A stretch of 64,000 bases of DNA from Aerobium sp039839275 (GTDB lineage Bacteria; Pseudomonadota; Alphaproteobacteria; Rhizobiales; Rhizobiaceae). Positions 16,381 through 24,917 of the stretch are shown in pieces. Made by a program: the position numbers and the translations under genes. The stretch's first letter is position 1; each line of letters starts with the position of its first letter. The notes under the pieces were generated by a model. That model was not told where the DNA came from, did no database searches, and saw nothing but the letters and a program-made list of their open reading frames with translations. The DNA lies in the NCBI RefSeq assembly GCF_039839275.1, contig NZ_JBDOQP010000008.1, positions 1-64,000 of the forward strand. The letters are read 5' to 3'.

Positions 16381-17243
16381 GCGGCAACCTCCGCTGGCTT
16401 GCCTATGGCCTTTGCCACAGCGCCGTCGACTGCGCGCGCGACGATTTCACGGGCGGCCGCCAGACGGTAGACACCAGTGCCGCGGACGTCGTCGATCGGC
16501 GACAATTCGGCGAAATCGTAAGATTCAACTGTTTTCGCGAGTCCGGATCCCGCGGGCAGCCCGACGATGGCTCTTTCGAGCGCCGGCAATCGTCGTGCGA
16601 CCGCGGAGCACGCGCCGACGGCGATCGCCGCATCGGCGACGCGCCTCTCACCGTCCAGCGTCAGCCTGACCGCCGTCATGGCGATCGAGATGACGAGATA
16701 GCGGCGCGCGCCGAGCTTGACGAAATGCGAGACGCCCGCGGCAGCGGCGCGCGGCACGTGGATCGCCGTGACCAGTTCGTCTGCCTGGCGAGCGGTGTCG
16801 CGATTGCCGAGGATGAAGTCGTGCAGAGGTATCATTCGCGTGGCGGCCCGCGAACGCAGTTCCACCTGTGCGTCGAGCGTCAGCAGCGGCGGCACACCGT
16901 CAGCGGCCGGCGATGCGTTACAGAGGTTGCCGGCAATCGTGCCCGTATTCTGAATCTGAACCGATCCGACCTCGCGTGCGGCGAGCTTCAGGCAGTCGAA
17001 TGCCGGCGGCAGCTCCGCCCTGATCACGTCGGTCCATGTCGCCCGCGCCCCGAAAATGACGCTGTCCTGCGAATGAGTGACATGACGCAGGTCCGCAAGG
17101 CCGTTCAGGTCGAGGATGTTGTCACGGATCGGGCGGGAACCTTGCGCGGGGTAGAAATCGGTCCCGCCTGCCAGCAGACGCCAAGTGTCGCTGCCCAGCA
17201 GCGCGATTGCCTCGTCTGTCGACTGCGGTTTCGCGTAGCGCAT
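16377..17243 (-). CDS. FAD-binding subunit of the molybdenum hydroxylase
   Basis: A 288-residue medium subunit of a xanthine dehydrogenase/CO dehydrogenase-type enzyme. FAD-binding motifs are visible: LLAGGTDFYP near residue 24 and TIAGNLCNASPAADG near residue 100. It passes electrons from the 2Fe-2S clusters of its partner, encoded directly downstream with a 4-base overlap, to an acceptor. I take the ATG at 17243 (MRYAKPQST) with AGGA about 7 bases upstream; an ATG at 17291 would add 16 residues unlike the family and would cover the candidate operator. First gene of the six-gene operon. Confidence 0.92.
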   Translation of the reverse strand: MRYAKPQSTDEAIALLGSDTWRLLAGGTDFYPAQGSRPIRDNILDLNGLADLRHVTHSQDSVIFGARATWTDVIRAELPPAFDCLKLAAREVGSVQIQNTGTIAGNLCNASPAADGVPPLLTLDAQVELRSRAATRMIPLHDFILGNRDTARQADELVTAIHVPRAAAAGVSHFVKLGARRYLVISIAMTAVRLTLDGERRVADAAIAVGACSAVARRLPALERAIVGLPAGSGLAKTVESYDFAELSPIDDVRGTGVYRLAAAREIVARAVDGAVAKAIGKPAEVAA

Positions 17244-17282
17244 ATGTCCTGCTCCCATCCCCAGCATGCTCCGAAATTCATT

Positions 17283-17299
17283 CGTATGCAAACGATACG
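17283..17299. promoter_or_regulatory. Candidate operator between the catabolic operon and pncA
   Basis: CGTAT-N7-ATACG, a short inverted repeat centred between the divergent hydroxylase operon and nicotinamidase gene. MarR regulators bind palindromes of about this size, and a marR-like gene ends the operon. The 5-bp arms alone are weak evidence. Confidence 0.35.
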
Positions 17300-17369
17300 T
17301 GAGCCACGACTTTGCCGATCGCGCGTTTTTGTCCTACTTCTGTCGGCAGATCCGCGTTGCGAGGAATTC

Positions 17370-17981
17370 ATGACTGACAAGGCCCTCATCGTCATAGACG
17401 TCCAGAACGATTTCTGCCCGGGCGGCGCGCTCGCCGTCGACGGCGGCGACGAAATCATCCCCGTCGTCAACCGGCTGATCGGCGCGTTCGATCATGTGAT
17501 CCTGACGCAGGACTGGCACCCGGCGGGCCATTCCAGCTTCGCGTCCTCGCATCAGGGACGGAGCCCGTTCGACACGATCACCATGCCGTATGGCGAGCAA
17601 ACCTTGTGGCCGGATCATTGCATCCAGGGAACCGAAGGTGCGCAATTCCATCCCGGGCTGGAATGGACGAAGGCAGAACTGGTGATCCGCAAGGGCTTTC
17701 GCCCGGCGATCGATTCCTACTCGGCCTTTTTCGAGAACGATCACCAGACGCCGACGGGGCTCGCCGGCTACCTGCGCGAGCGCGGCCTTTCGGATCTGAC
17801 GCTGATTGGTCTGGCAACCGACTTCTGCGTCGCCTATTCCGCCCTCGACGCGATCCGCTCCGGCTTCAAGGCAACGGTATTGCTTGAAGCCTGCCGGGCG
17901 ATCGATCTCGGCGGTTCACTGTCCGCGATGACGCAGGAGATGACGGCCGAGGGCGTGGTGCTGACGGAGCGTATCGTTTGA
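17370..17981 (+). CDS. pncA: Nicotinamidase (isochorismatase-like hydrolase)
   Basis: A 203-residue cysteine hydrolase converting nicotinamide to nicotinate and ammonia. DVQNDFCPGGAL holds the catalytic Asp, LTQDWHPAGHSSFAS the metal-binding Asp and His residues, and ATDFCVAYSALD the nucleophilic Cys. GAGGAATTC precedes the ATG. Its usual role is NAD salvage through the Preiss-Handler route. Here it is divergent from an operon with a molybdenum hydroxylase and a 6-hydroxynicotinate-reductase-like gene, so it may also feed nicotinate into catabolism. Confidence 0.95.
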   Translation: MTDKALIVIDVQNDFCPGGALAVDGGDEIIPVVNRLIGAFDHVILTQDWHPAGHSSFASSHQGRSPFDTITMPYGEQTLWPDHCIQGTEGAQFHPGLEWTKAELVIRKGFRPAIDSYSAFFENDHQTPTGLAGYLRERGLSDLTLIGLATDFCVAYSALDAIRSGFKATVLLEACRAIDLGGSLSAMTQEMTAEGVVLTERIV

Positions 17982-17984
17982 CGC

Positions 17985-18506
17985 TCAGGCCAGATGCCGG
18001 AAAGCGGCGATCACCTCTTCATAGACCTTGCGCTTGAATGGAACGATCAGTTCCGGCAACTCCGCCATCGGCTTCCAGGCCCATGAATCGAATTCGGCCT
18101 CGTGGCCGCCCGGCGGCGGGTTGATGGCGATTTCACTTTCGTCGCCGTCGAAGCGGAACGCGAACCATTTCTGCGTCTGGCCGCGATATTTCCCCTTCAG
18201 CGCAATGCCGACGAGATGGGCCGGCAGGTCGTAGTTTATCCAGTCCGGCGTCTCGGCAAGCAAGGTCGCGGTGCGGATACCGGTCTCCTCGTAGAGCTCC
18301 CGCTTGGCCGCCGGCAGAGGGTCTTCGCCCTTGTCGATACCGCCCTGCGGCATCTGCCACAACTGGTCCGTTCCCGCCATCTCGCTATCGGCGAGCACAA
18401 TGCGCCGGCCGGCCCAGACGAGGCCTGAGCCGTTCAGCACCATGATGCCGACGCAGCGGCGATACGGAAGGGTCTCGGGGTCGACCGGCGTGTCCGTCTT
18501 TGCCAT
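17985..18506 (-). CDS. rppH: RNA pyrophosphohydrolase RppH (Nudix)
   Basis: A 173-residue Nudix hydrolase that removes pyrophosphate from the 5' end of mRNA and starts its decay; it can also act on dinucleoside polyphosphates. The Nudix box (G-x5-E-x7-REL-x-EE-x-GI) starts at GGIDKGEDPLP near residue 55, after YRRCVGIMVLN and MPQGG. Length and N-terminus match the alphaproteobacterial RppH/IalA group. It is the last gene of a minus-strand run rlmH-envC-ctpA-deacetylase-rppH, 6 bases after the deacetylase gene, and converges on pncA. Confidence 0.95.
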   Translation of the reverse strand: MAKTDTPVDPETLPYRRCVGIMVLNGSGLVWAGRRIVLADSEMAGTDQLWQMPQGGIDKGEDPLPAAKRELYEETGIRTATLLAETPDWINYDLPAHLVGIALKGKYRGQTQKWFAFRFDGDESEIAINPPPGGHEAEFDSWAWKPMAELPELIVPFKRKVYEEVIAAFRHLA

Positions 18507-18512
18507 CGGTTC

Positions 18513-19706
18513 TCAGCCTCTTTCGGGATCCACTGCGACCGCCGAAATCGGGACGATCTCGACGCCGCGCCGCCGTGCCTCCTGCACCCAGGTGGCCACC
18601 GCGTCAACCGTTACGTCGAACGCCGAGCCGACACCGACTGCATAACCTTTTGCACGCGCCGTGCGCTCGAGGTCGTCCAGCTTGGCCAGGATCGCGCCGC
18701 GTTCACGCTCGCCGTCGATGGCGACATCGCCCGCGGCGTAAGGTACGCCCTGCTGTTTTGCCAGGTCGGGCGCGAGGCTGCGGGCCGACGAACCGTCGTC
18801 GACATACATCAGCCCGCGCTTTGCCAGTTCCGCGAAGAAGGGCGTCATCGCCGGCTCGCTTGTGACGAAGCGCCCACCCATATAGTTCATGACGCCGGTA
18901 TAGTTGGTAATGCGCGACAACGCCCAATAGAGCCGATCGCGGTTCTCCACGGGTTCTGCCGACACGGTCAACGTATTGCGGCCTGGGTCGATCTGGGGAT
19001 AGTCGAACGGCTCGAGCGGCACCTGCATGATGATCTCATGTCCATCCTGGCGCGCAGCCTGCATCCATCGGTCAAGACTGTTGCCGCCACTGGCGAATGC
19101 GAGTGTCACTTCCGCCGGCAGCGCCGCGATCGCCGCCTGGGTGCCGGTCTGGGAAACGCCGAGACCGCCGATGACGATGGCCACCCTTGCGCCCCGCGCG
19201 CCGGACCACGGACGCGCGTAGACGTCGAAAGGCCGGCGGCCATCGGCAGCGCGCATCGGCAGCAGGCCCGCATCGGTTTCCTCGATCAGCGCGCGGTCGG
19301 GCAGATGCGCCATTCGCAGATCCTGGCCGAGCGTCGTCGGGTCCCGAATGACGATGACATTGCTGCCCTCCTCGCTGCTCTCGGGAGGATTGACGCGAAT
19401 GATCGACGCGCCCCCGGCGCTCTGGCCGCTATCCGGGTAGGCTTCGGAGGATGGTGGCGGAAGAGGAGACGCGTCCTCGACGTCTGCGGGCGCGACAGGT
19501 GTCGACAGAACCACCTGCTGCGGCGTCCTGTAGGGGCGCTCGCCGAACGCGATCACCGCCGATGCGGCGACCAGGCCCACCGCCGCAAACCCCAGGGCGA
19601 TCTGGCCAAGGCCGATGCGACCGCCGTCCCGCGCCTCCCGGTTGCGCGCACCTGCGTCGAGACCGAGAGGTCTGTCGATGTCCTTCTCGAAGGGAGGCTT
19701 TGTCAC
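18513..19706 (-). CDS. Divergent polysaccharide deacetylase family protein
   Basis: A 397-residue protein with one N-terminal membrane anchor (about residues 33-50, GLGQIALGFAAVGLVAASAV), a disordered proline/serine-rich linker, and a C-terminal divergent polysaccharide deacetylase domain (VAIVIGGLGVSQTGTQAAI, EIIMQVPLEPFDYP, NYTGVMNYMGGRF). The domain belongs to the NodB-like superfamily and is normally found beside ctpA and envC, as here, which ties it to the envelope and peptidoglycan. Its substrate is unknown. It is downstream of ctpA in the same orientation, with a strong hairpin between them. Confidence 0.9.
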   Translation of the reverse strand: MTKPPFEKDIDRPLGLDAGARNREARDGGRIGLGQIALGFAAVGLVAASAVIAFGERPYRTPQQVVLSTPVAPADVEDASPLPPPSSEAYPDSGQSAGGASIIRVNPPESSEEGSNVIVIRDPTTLGQDLRMAHLPDRALIEETDAGLLPMRAADGRRPFDVYARPWSGARGARVAIVIGGLGVSQTGTQAAIAALPAEVTLAFASGGNSLDRWMQAARQDGHEIIMQVPLEPFDYPQIDPGRNTLTVSAEPVENRDRLYWALSRITNYTGVMNYMGGRFVTSEPAMTPFFAELAKRGLMYVDDGSSARSLAPDLAKQQGVPYAAGDVAIDGERERGAILAKLDDLERTARAKGYAVGVGSAFDVTVDAVATWVQEARRRGVEIVPISAVAVDPERG

Positions 19707-19783
19707 CGGCTGCGATGGTCCCTGATCGCCGAATCACGAATCCGCGCCGGTGCTCGCACACGAGCCGCCGACGCGGAAATGAA

Positions 19784-19807
19784 TTGTCCCCGGCGGACCG
19801 GGGACAA
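19784..19807 (-). terminator. Strong hairpin after ctpA
   Basis: A perfect 10-bp stem (TTGTCCCCGG / CCGGGGACAA) with a 4-nt loop, 6 bases after the ctpA stop, followed on the minus strand by TTCATTTCC. It probably ends or attenuates ctpA transcription before the deacetylase gene. Confidence 0.7.
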
Positions 19808-19813
19808 GACGCC

Positions 19814-21142
19814 TTACTGGTTCAGGACCGCTTCGTCCGGATTGGGCGGGAAAGCCGGATCGGACTCGTTGCCGCGTAACAGGTCGAGAGCATATTTGAG
19901 CTGCACGTCGTCCTCCGGATCCGGCGGCACGTAGGCCACTGAGCCCGAACCGGTCTCATCCTCTTCGGTACCCTTGATGTGTCCCGGTAGGCTGGACTCA
20001 CCGCGCGACACGTCCTGACCCTGGAATTCCTCGGGCAGCGGCTGGTCGACGCTTATGTCGGGCGTAATGCCCTTGCCCTGGATCGAGGTGCCGGACGGCG
20101 TGTAGTAGAGCGCCGTGGTCAGCCGCAGCGCGCCGTTCTCGGCAAGCGGTATGATGGTCTGCACCGAACCCTTGCCGAAGGACTGGGAACCCACCACCGT
20201 GGCGCGTCGGTGATCCTGAAGGGCACCGGCCACGATCTCCGAGGCACTCGCCGAACCACCATTGATGAGGATCACCAGAGGCTTGCCGTCGATGCTGTCG
20301 CCGGGCCGCGAGTCGAAGCGCGTGATGTTCTGCGGTTCGCGTCCGCGCGTCGAGACGATCTCGCCGCGATCCAGGAACGTGTCGGTGACGCTGACCGCCT
20401 GGTCGAGCAGTCCGCCGGGATTGAGCCGAAGATCAAGCACATAGCCCTTGAGGTCTTCCTCGGGCACCTGCTGCTTGACGTCGTCGATCGCCGCCTGCAG
20501 GTCGTCGAAGGTCTTTTCCGTAAAGGAGTTGATCTTGAGATAGCCGACATCGTTCTCGACGCGGTGGCGCACCGCCCGCACCTTGATGATGTCGCGCACG
20601 ATCGTCAGCTTGATCGGCTCCGCAACATTCTCGCGCACGATCGTCAGCTCGATCGGCGTATCGACCGCGCCGCGCATCATGTCGACCGCGTCGGCCAGCG
20701 TCATGCCGCGGACCTGGGTGCCATCGATTTCGGCGATCAGGTCGCCAGCCAGCACGCCTGCGCGTTCGGCCGGTGTGCCCTCGATCGGCGAGATCACCTT
20801 GACGAGCTCGTCCTCCATCGAGACCTCGATGCCCAGCCCGCCGAATTCACCGCGCGTCTGCACGCGCATGTCCTGCGCGGCATCCGGGTTGAGGTAGGAC
20901 GAATGGGGATCCAGCGAGGAAAGCATGCCATTGATGGCGCTTTCCACCAGCTTCTGGTCTTCCGGCTCCGTGACGTACTGTGCGCGGACGCGCTCGAATA
21001 TGTCGCCGAAGATCGCCAGTTGGCGATAGGTTTCCGAGCCTGCCGCGTTCGCCGTGGCACCACCAGCCCCATTGACGAGGCTCATGGCTGACGCTCCCAT
21101 GAGCGCCCCGGCAAACAGAAGCGACAACGACTTACGTATCAT
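19814..21142 (-). CDS. ctpA: Carboxyl-terminal processing protease CtpA (S41)
   Basis: A 442-residue periplasmic serine protease. The signal sequence is MIRKSLSLLFAGALMGASA. A PDZ domain covers roughly residues 90-170 (GEFGGLGIEVSMEDELVKV), and the S41 protease core has GGSASASEIVAGALQD with the catalytic Ser and FGKGSVQTI with the Lys. Such enzymes trim periplasmic or envelope proteins, including cell-wall hydrolases. The ATG at 21142 follows AGGACAGGA; the frame is open upstream only within the end of envC, which it overlaps by 11 bases. Confidence 0.95.
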   Translation of the reverse strand: MIRKSLSLLFAGALMGASAMSLVNGAGGATANAAGSETYRQLAIFGDIFERVRAQYVTEPEDQKLVESAINGMLSSLDPHSSYLNPDAAQDMRVQTRGEFGGLGIEVSMEDELVKVISPIEGTPAERAGVLAGDLIAEIDGTQVRGMTLADAVDMMRGAVDTPIELTIVRENVAEPIKLTIVRDIIKVRAVRHRVENDVGYLKINSFTEKTFDDLQAAIDDVKQQVPEEDLKGYVLDLRLNPGGLLDQAVSVTDTFLDRGEIVSTRGREPQNITRFDSRPGDSIDGKPLVILINGGSASASEIVAGALQDHRRATVVGSQSFGKGSVQTIIPLAENGALRLTTALYYTPSGTSIQGKGITPDISVDQPLPEEFQGQDVSRGESSLPGHIKGTEEDETGSGSVAYVPPDPEDDVQLKYALDLLRGNESDPAFPPNPDEAVLNQ

Positions 21143-22421
21143 TTCCTGTCCTTCCAGAACTGCGCCCCGCCCACCATGGGGCCGGATCGACGGGTTTTCC
21201 ATCCTTGCGGAACTCGACATAGAGCTCCGGGCCGGTGTTCTCTTCCGTGAAGGCCACGGCGCTTGCAATTCTCGTTTCGCCCATCAACCCGACCGGCTCT
21301 CCTGCGAGCACGGACTGTCCCGGCGAGACGCTGATTCTTCCCATCCCCGCCAGCACGATATGATAACCATCGCCCGCATTCAGGATCAAGAGTTGGCCAT
21401 AGGAACGGAACGGTCCCGCATAGAGGACCGAGCCGTCGACCGGCGCGGTGACAATTGCCGCCGAATGTGTCGCAACCATGTCGCCCTGCATGACACCGCC
21501 GCTGTCGTCGTCCTCGCCGAACCCTCGCGCGACGTTGCCCGCGACGGGCAGGTCGAGGGCGCCCAGAAGCGCCGCGAAAGGCTCCGATTCTCCCAAAAGC
21601 GGGCCGTTCCCGCTCGGCGGCGGCATGTCGGAGGACGGCTGCTCGGCACGTCTGGCAGCGATCTCGATTTCGCTCTCGAGCGCATCGATGAGTTCGCGCA
21701 ACGAAGACGCCTGGTCGGCGAGCTCGCCGGATCGCGCCTGTTCGATGGCAAGCTGCTGCTCCGATTGCGCCTGCAGGCGCTGCTTTTCATCAAGAAGAAG
21801 TGATAGACGTTCCTTCTCTTCCGCCTGTTCGGCGACCGTTGCAAGCAGCCGCTTTCGCTGGCTTTCGATCGTGGCGGCTATCCGCGCAAGTTCCCGCAAG
21901 TCACCGATCAGTACTTCGGTCTCGCTGCGAAGTTCCGGCACGACGGCGGCCAGCAGGATCGCACTGCGGACGGACGCAAGCGCGTCTTCCGGCCGGACCA
22001 GGATGGCCGGAGGCGGATTGAGGCCCATGCGCTGCAGCGCGCCCAGAACTTCGGCAAGGATTCCGCGACGCTCATGCAGCGAGCCGCGCAGATCGCTCTC
22101 CTGAAGGCGCAGCACATCGAGCCGCGAGGCGATGTCGGAAGCGTCCTGCGCAAGCTTGCGCTCTGTCTTCGCCGCCTGCACTAGCGCAGCCGACAGGCTC
22201 GCGTGATCCTTGCGGATTTCGGCGATCTCCTCTGCGATCTCGGCAACCCGCTCTTCGGAAAGACCCAGTGCCTCGGTGATACGCTCATATTGCTGCGCCT
22301 GCTGGGCGCGCCGGTCTTCCAGCGCGGCGGCATCCTGCGCACGCGCGCCGCCGGCCATGCTCGACATGAGCATCGCCGCCGCCGCGGTCGTCACCAGGAA
22401 TGCCCTGGCCCTGCCTGCCAT
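21132..22421 (-). CDS. envC: Murein hydrolase activator EnvC (M23 family)
   Basis: A 429-residue exported protein. The signal peptide (MAGRARAFLVTTAAAAMLM...GGARA) is followed by long coiled coils rich in Glu, Arg and Leu from about residue 30 to 250, then a C-terminal LytM/M23 domain (GDMVATHSAAIVTAPVDGS, LLILNAGDGYHIVLAG). EnvC-type proteins activate amidases that split septal peptidoglycan. The usual zinc-binding set looks incomplete, as expected of a non-catalytic activator. I place the start at the ATG at 22421, next to the signal peptide; a GTG at 22448 would add 9 residues. It overlaps ctpA, so the two are coupled. Confidence 0.92.
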   Translation of the reverse strand: MAGRARAFLVTTAAAAMLMSSMAGGARAQDAAALEDRRAQQAQQYERITEALGLSEERVAEIAEEIAEIRKDHASLSAALVQAAKTERKLAQDASDIASRLDVLRLQESDLRGSLHERRGILAEVLGALQRMGLNPPPAILVRPEDALASVRSAILLAAVVPELRSETEVLIGDLRELARIAATIESQRKRLLATVAEQAEEKERLSLLLDEKQRLQAQSEQQLAIEQARSGELADQASSLRELIDALESEIEIAARRAEQPSSDMPPPSGNGPLLGESEPFAALLGALDLPVAGNVARGFGEDDDSGGVMQGDMVATHSAAIVTAPVDGSVLYAGPFRSYGQLLILNAGDGYHIVLAGMGRISVSPGQSVLAGEPVGLMGETRIASAVAFTEENTGPELYVEFRKDGKPVDPAPWWAGRSSGRTGNDT

Positions 22422-22512
22422 GTCTCGTTTGTCGGTCACCAATGGCACGCTATCGCCGCTTCGTTAAGGAAACATCAACCATGATCGCCCGGGCCGGATA
22501 GCCTGAGACCTC

Positions 22513-22992
22513 TCAAGCCCGGTGATAGGGATGGCCCGAAAGGATCGTCACGGCCCGGTATAGCTGTTCGGCAAGCATGACGCGGGCAAGCTGGTGCGGC
22601 CAGGTCTGCGCTCCGAACGACAAGACGAGGTCGGCGCTCGCGCGGGAGGCCTCGTCGTGGCCATCCGGTCCGCCGATGGCGAAGACGAGGTGCCGCCGTC
22701 CGCCGTCCCGCAGATCGCCGATGCGCCCGCTGATCTCTTCGGATGTCAGGTTCCTGCCGCGTTCGTCGAGGAGGAACAATGCCGCGTCGCCGCGATGACC
22801 CTCGAGCGATGCGGCTTCCTCGCGTCGCCGCTCATCCGTGCCGCGCGCGCGGCTTTCCGAGATCTCGGCAACGCCAGCGAATTCGAGCCCGATCGAAGGG
22901 CCGGCCTTGGCCAGACGCCCGAAATACCGGTCGGCAAGCTCCCTTTCGGGGCCGGTCTTCATCCGGCCCACGGCGTGAACGCTCAGACGCAT
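22513..22992 (-). CDS. rlmH: 23S rRNA pseudouridine-1915 N3-methyltransferase RlmH
   Basis: A 159-residue SPOUT-class methyltransferase that modifies pseudouridine 1915 in helix 69 of 23S rRNA. The knotted SAM site is visible in FLLDERGRNLTSEE, FAIGGPDGH and LSFGAQTWPHQLARVMLAEQLYRA, which is nearly diagnostic. Length is normal for the family. It follows rsfS, another ribosome factor, which is the standard order in this bacterial group, and it precedes envC. Confidence 0.97.
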   Translation of the reverse strand: MRLSVHAVGRMKTGPERELADRYFGRLAKAGPSIGLEFAGVAEISESRARGTDERRREEAASLEGHRGDAALFLLDERGRNLTSEEISGRIGDLRDGGRRHLVFAIGGPDGHDEASRASADLVLSFGAQTWPHQLARVMLAEQLYRAVTILSGHPYHRA

Positions 22993-23032
22993 GCCTGCCT
23001 TCCCGCGATCCCGGCCCCTGGGGCCGCGAATG

Positions 23033-23443
23033 CTAGTGCACGGTTTCTTCCTCGAGGTCGGGAGCCTGCCACATCTTCTCGATGTTGTAGAACTCGCGCA
23101 CTTCCGGACGGAACACGTGGACGATGATGTCTCCCGTGTCGATCAGAACCCAATCGGCCCCTGAGAGGCCTTCGACACGCGGAAAGCCCAACCCGGCATC
23201 CTTCATCGCCTGGATGAGGTGGTCGGCGACTGCGGCGACGTGACGATGCGAACGTCCCGACGCAACGACCATGTAGTCGCCGAGGCTGGATTTGTTCTGA
23301 ATGTCGATGGATACGATGTTTTCGGCCTTGGAGTCGTCGAGACTGGCAAGAACGAGGTCGAGGGCACGGGAAATCTCGGCATTGCCGCTGATCCCGGCCG
23401 GCGAAGGCTGGATGTCCGCCTTCTTCCGCAATGCTGTTCTCAG
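23033..23443 (-). CDS. rsfS: Ribosome silencing factor RsfS
   Basis: A 136-residue RsfS/Iojap protein that binds L14 and blocks subunit joining in stationary phase. The core is DSKAENIVSIDIQNKSSLGD, then MVVASGRSHRHVAAVADHL, WVLIDTGDIIVHVF and EVREFYNIEKMW. No ATG lies at the expected position. The best start is a CTG at 23443, giving MRTALRKKADIQPSPAG, with GGAAAGGAAAG ending a few bases before it. A TTG at 23431 is an alternative. ATG codons at 23494 and 23593 give extensions unlike the family, the latter overlapping the upstream MFS gene. Confidence 0.93.
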   Translation of the reverse strand: MRTALRKKADIQPSPAGISGNAEISRALDLVLASLDDSKAENIVSIDIQNKSSLGDYMVVASGRSHRHVAAVADHLIQAMKDAGLGFPRVEGLSGADWVLIDTGDIIVHVFRPEVREFYNIEKMWQAPDLEEETVH

Positions 23444-23528
23444 TGTCTTTCCTTTCCAACAAGAACAAGCCGGTCGGCGCCCGTTTGGCATCCGACATCC
23501 ATTAGATAGGCAGAGTCTGGCAACAGTT

Positions 23529-24839
23529 TCAAGACTTCGGCAGATTCGTGATGTCCGAGGCATCGGCCTCGCCATCCGTCGGCCCGAAGCCAAGCTCGAC
23601 GGGAAGCGGCACCTGGCCCGTCATCGGCGCGAACGACCCGGTTTCTTCCGCCGGAACGGCAGGCGTGCGCAGGATCCGCAGGATCACGAAGACACAGAAA
23701 AGCGCAGCTATCACGATGGCTACCAGCATGAAGGCCTGCGTGCCGTAGATCGCCGTCAGGATGGTTCCCAGGCCAGGCACCACGAACCCGGATACAGACC
23801 AGACGAAGAGCATCGTGCTCGACAAGGTGACGAGGTCGTCCTTTGAGGCGCGGTCGTTGGCGTGGGCCGAGGACAGCGAGTAGATCGATTCCGATGCGCC
23901 GCTCCACACCATGTAGATCAGGATCATCATCCACAACGCGCCGCCATCGGTTATGCCCGCGGTGATACCAGCCACGACCACGAGCACCGATGCCGCGACG
24001 AGCACGTAGCGCCGGTCGGTGCGATCAGAGATCCAGCCGAATGGAAGCTGGAAGATCAGCGTCCCCAACGGCATCGCAAACATCAGCGTCGCCACTTCGG
24101 TCTGGCTCAGGCCGCTTGCCGTGGCATGGATCGGAGCGAAGCCTGCGACCATCATCGACAGACCGCCGACCGCCAGCATGCCGGCGACGCCCACCGGCGA
24201 AATCGCCCATGCCTGCCTGAATGCGATCGACGCACCTTCCGGCGGCGGCGGCGGCGGCAGGCGCGTCATGCCGACCGGCAGGATGGAGAGCGCGGTAAAC
24301 GCCACGCCGATCAGCGGGATCGCGGCCCCGGCGATATCGAGAAAGCCCATCAGCCATGAGCCGATGCCCAGCCCGACAATGTAGCTGACATAGAAGATCG
24401 CCATCACCCGCCCGCGCACCGCATTGGCGACCGCGTCGTTGAGCCAGCTCTGCGCCACGATGAACATGCCGCAGATCGCGAACCCGTAGAGAGCGCGCGC
24501 CGCGATCCACACCACGGGATCTATCCCCGCGCCGATGATGGCATTTGAAAGCACGATCAATGCCGAGAAGATCATGAACGCGCGTGCATGGCCGACACGA
24601 TGCACGAGACGGCCGGTCAGCAGGCACCCGGCGATGCCGCCAGCCGACAATCCGGTGAGGATCACGCCTGCCCAGGTCGGATCGTAGCCCGACAGTCCAA
24701 GCCGGACGGGAATGTAGGCGAACATCAGGCCGTTTCCGACCGCCGCCAGCGCCGTCGAGGCGATGACACCGGCCACCGCCACCAGATTGGCGGGCTGGGT
24801 CTCGGGAGCGGTGTTGGCGACGGCAGATTGCATTGACAC
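23529..24839 (-). CDS. MFS transporter
   Basis: A 436-residue transporter of the major facilitator superfamily with about 12 hydrophobic segments. Motif A-like sequences are GCLLTGRLVHRVGHARAF after helix 2 and GWISDRTDRRYVL in the second half. Between the two halves there is a run of six prolines (LPPPPPPEG near residue 200), encoded by CCG repeats. The substrate is unknown; the protein resembles uncharacterised YcaD-like members. It sits between nadD and rsfS, which are usually neighbours in this bacterial group, so it looks like an accessory insertion into the backbone. Confidence 0.88.
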   Translation of the reverse strand: MSMQSAVANTAPETQPANLVAVAGVIASTALAAVGNGLMFAYIPVRLGLSGYDPTWAGVILTGLSAGGIAGCLLTGRLVHRVGHARAFMIFSALIVLSNAIIGAGIDPVVWIAARALYGFAICGMFIVAQSWLNDAVANAVRGRVMAIFYVSYIVGLGIGSWLMGFLDIAGAAIPLIGVAFTALSILPVGMTRLPPPPPPEGASIAFRQAWAISPVGVAGMLAVGGLSMMVAGFAPIHATASGLSQTEVATLMFAMPLGTLIFQLPFGWISDRTDRRYVLVAASVLVVVAGITAGITDGGALWMMILIYMVWSGASESIYSLSSAHANDRASKDDLVTLSSTMLFVWSVSGFVVPGLGTILTAIYGTQAFMLVAIVIAALFCVFVILRILRTPAVPAEETGSFAPMTGQVPLPVELGFGPTDGEADASDITNLPKS

Positions 24840-24917
24840 AATTTGCGCCGGGACCCCGCTTAGCGCCGCGCCAAAAACGACATGGCTGGCGTGGACCGCA
24901 CGATTGCGGCGGCTGGA

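Noticed and set aside
13546..16470. Plus-strand open frame of about 970 codons opposite the molybdenum hydroxylase gene
   Set aside because: Antisense to a clearly conserved gene; starts inside palindromic element A; composition typical of a GC-driven shadow.
22464..22479. Possible CtrA box before envC (TTAA-N7-TCAAC)
   Set aside because: One mismatch in the second half and only about 40 bases from the start codon; too weak to list as a site.
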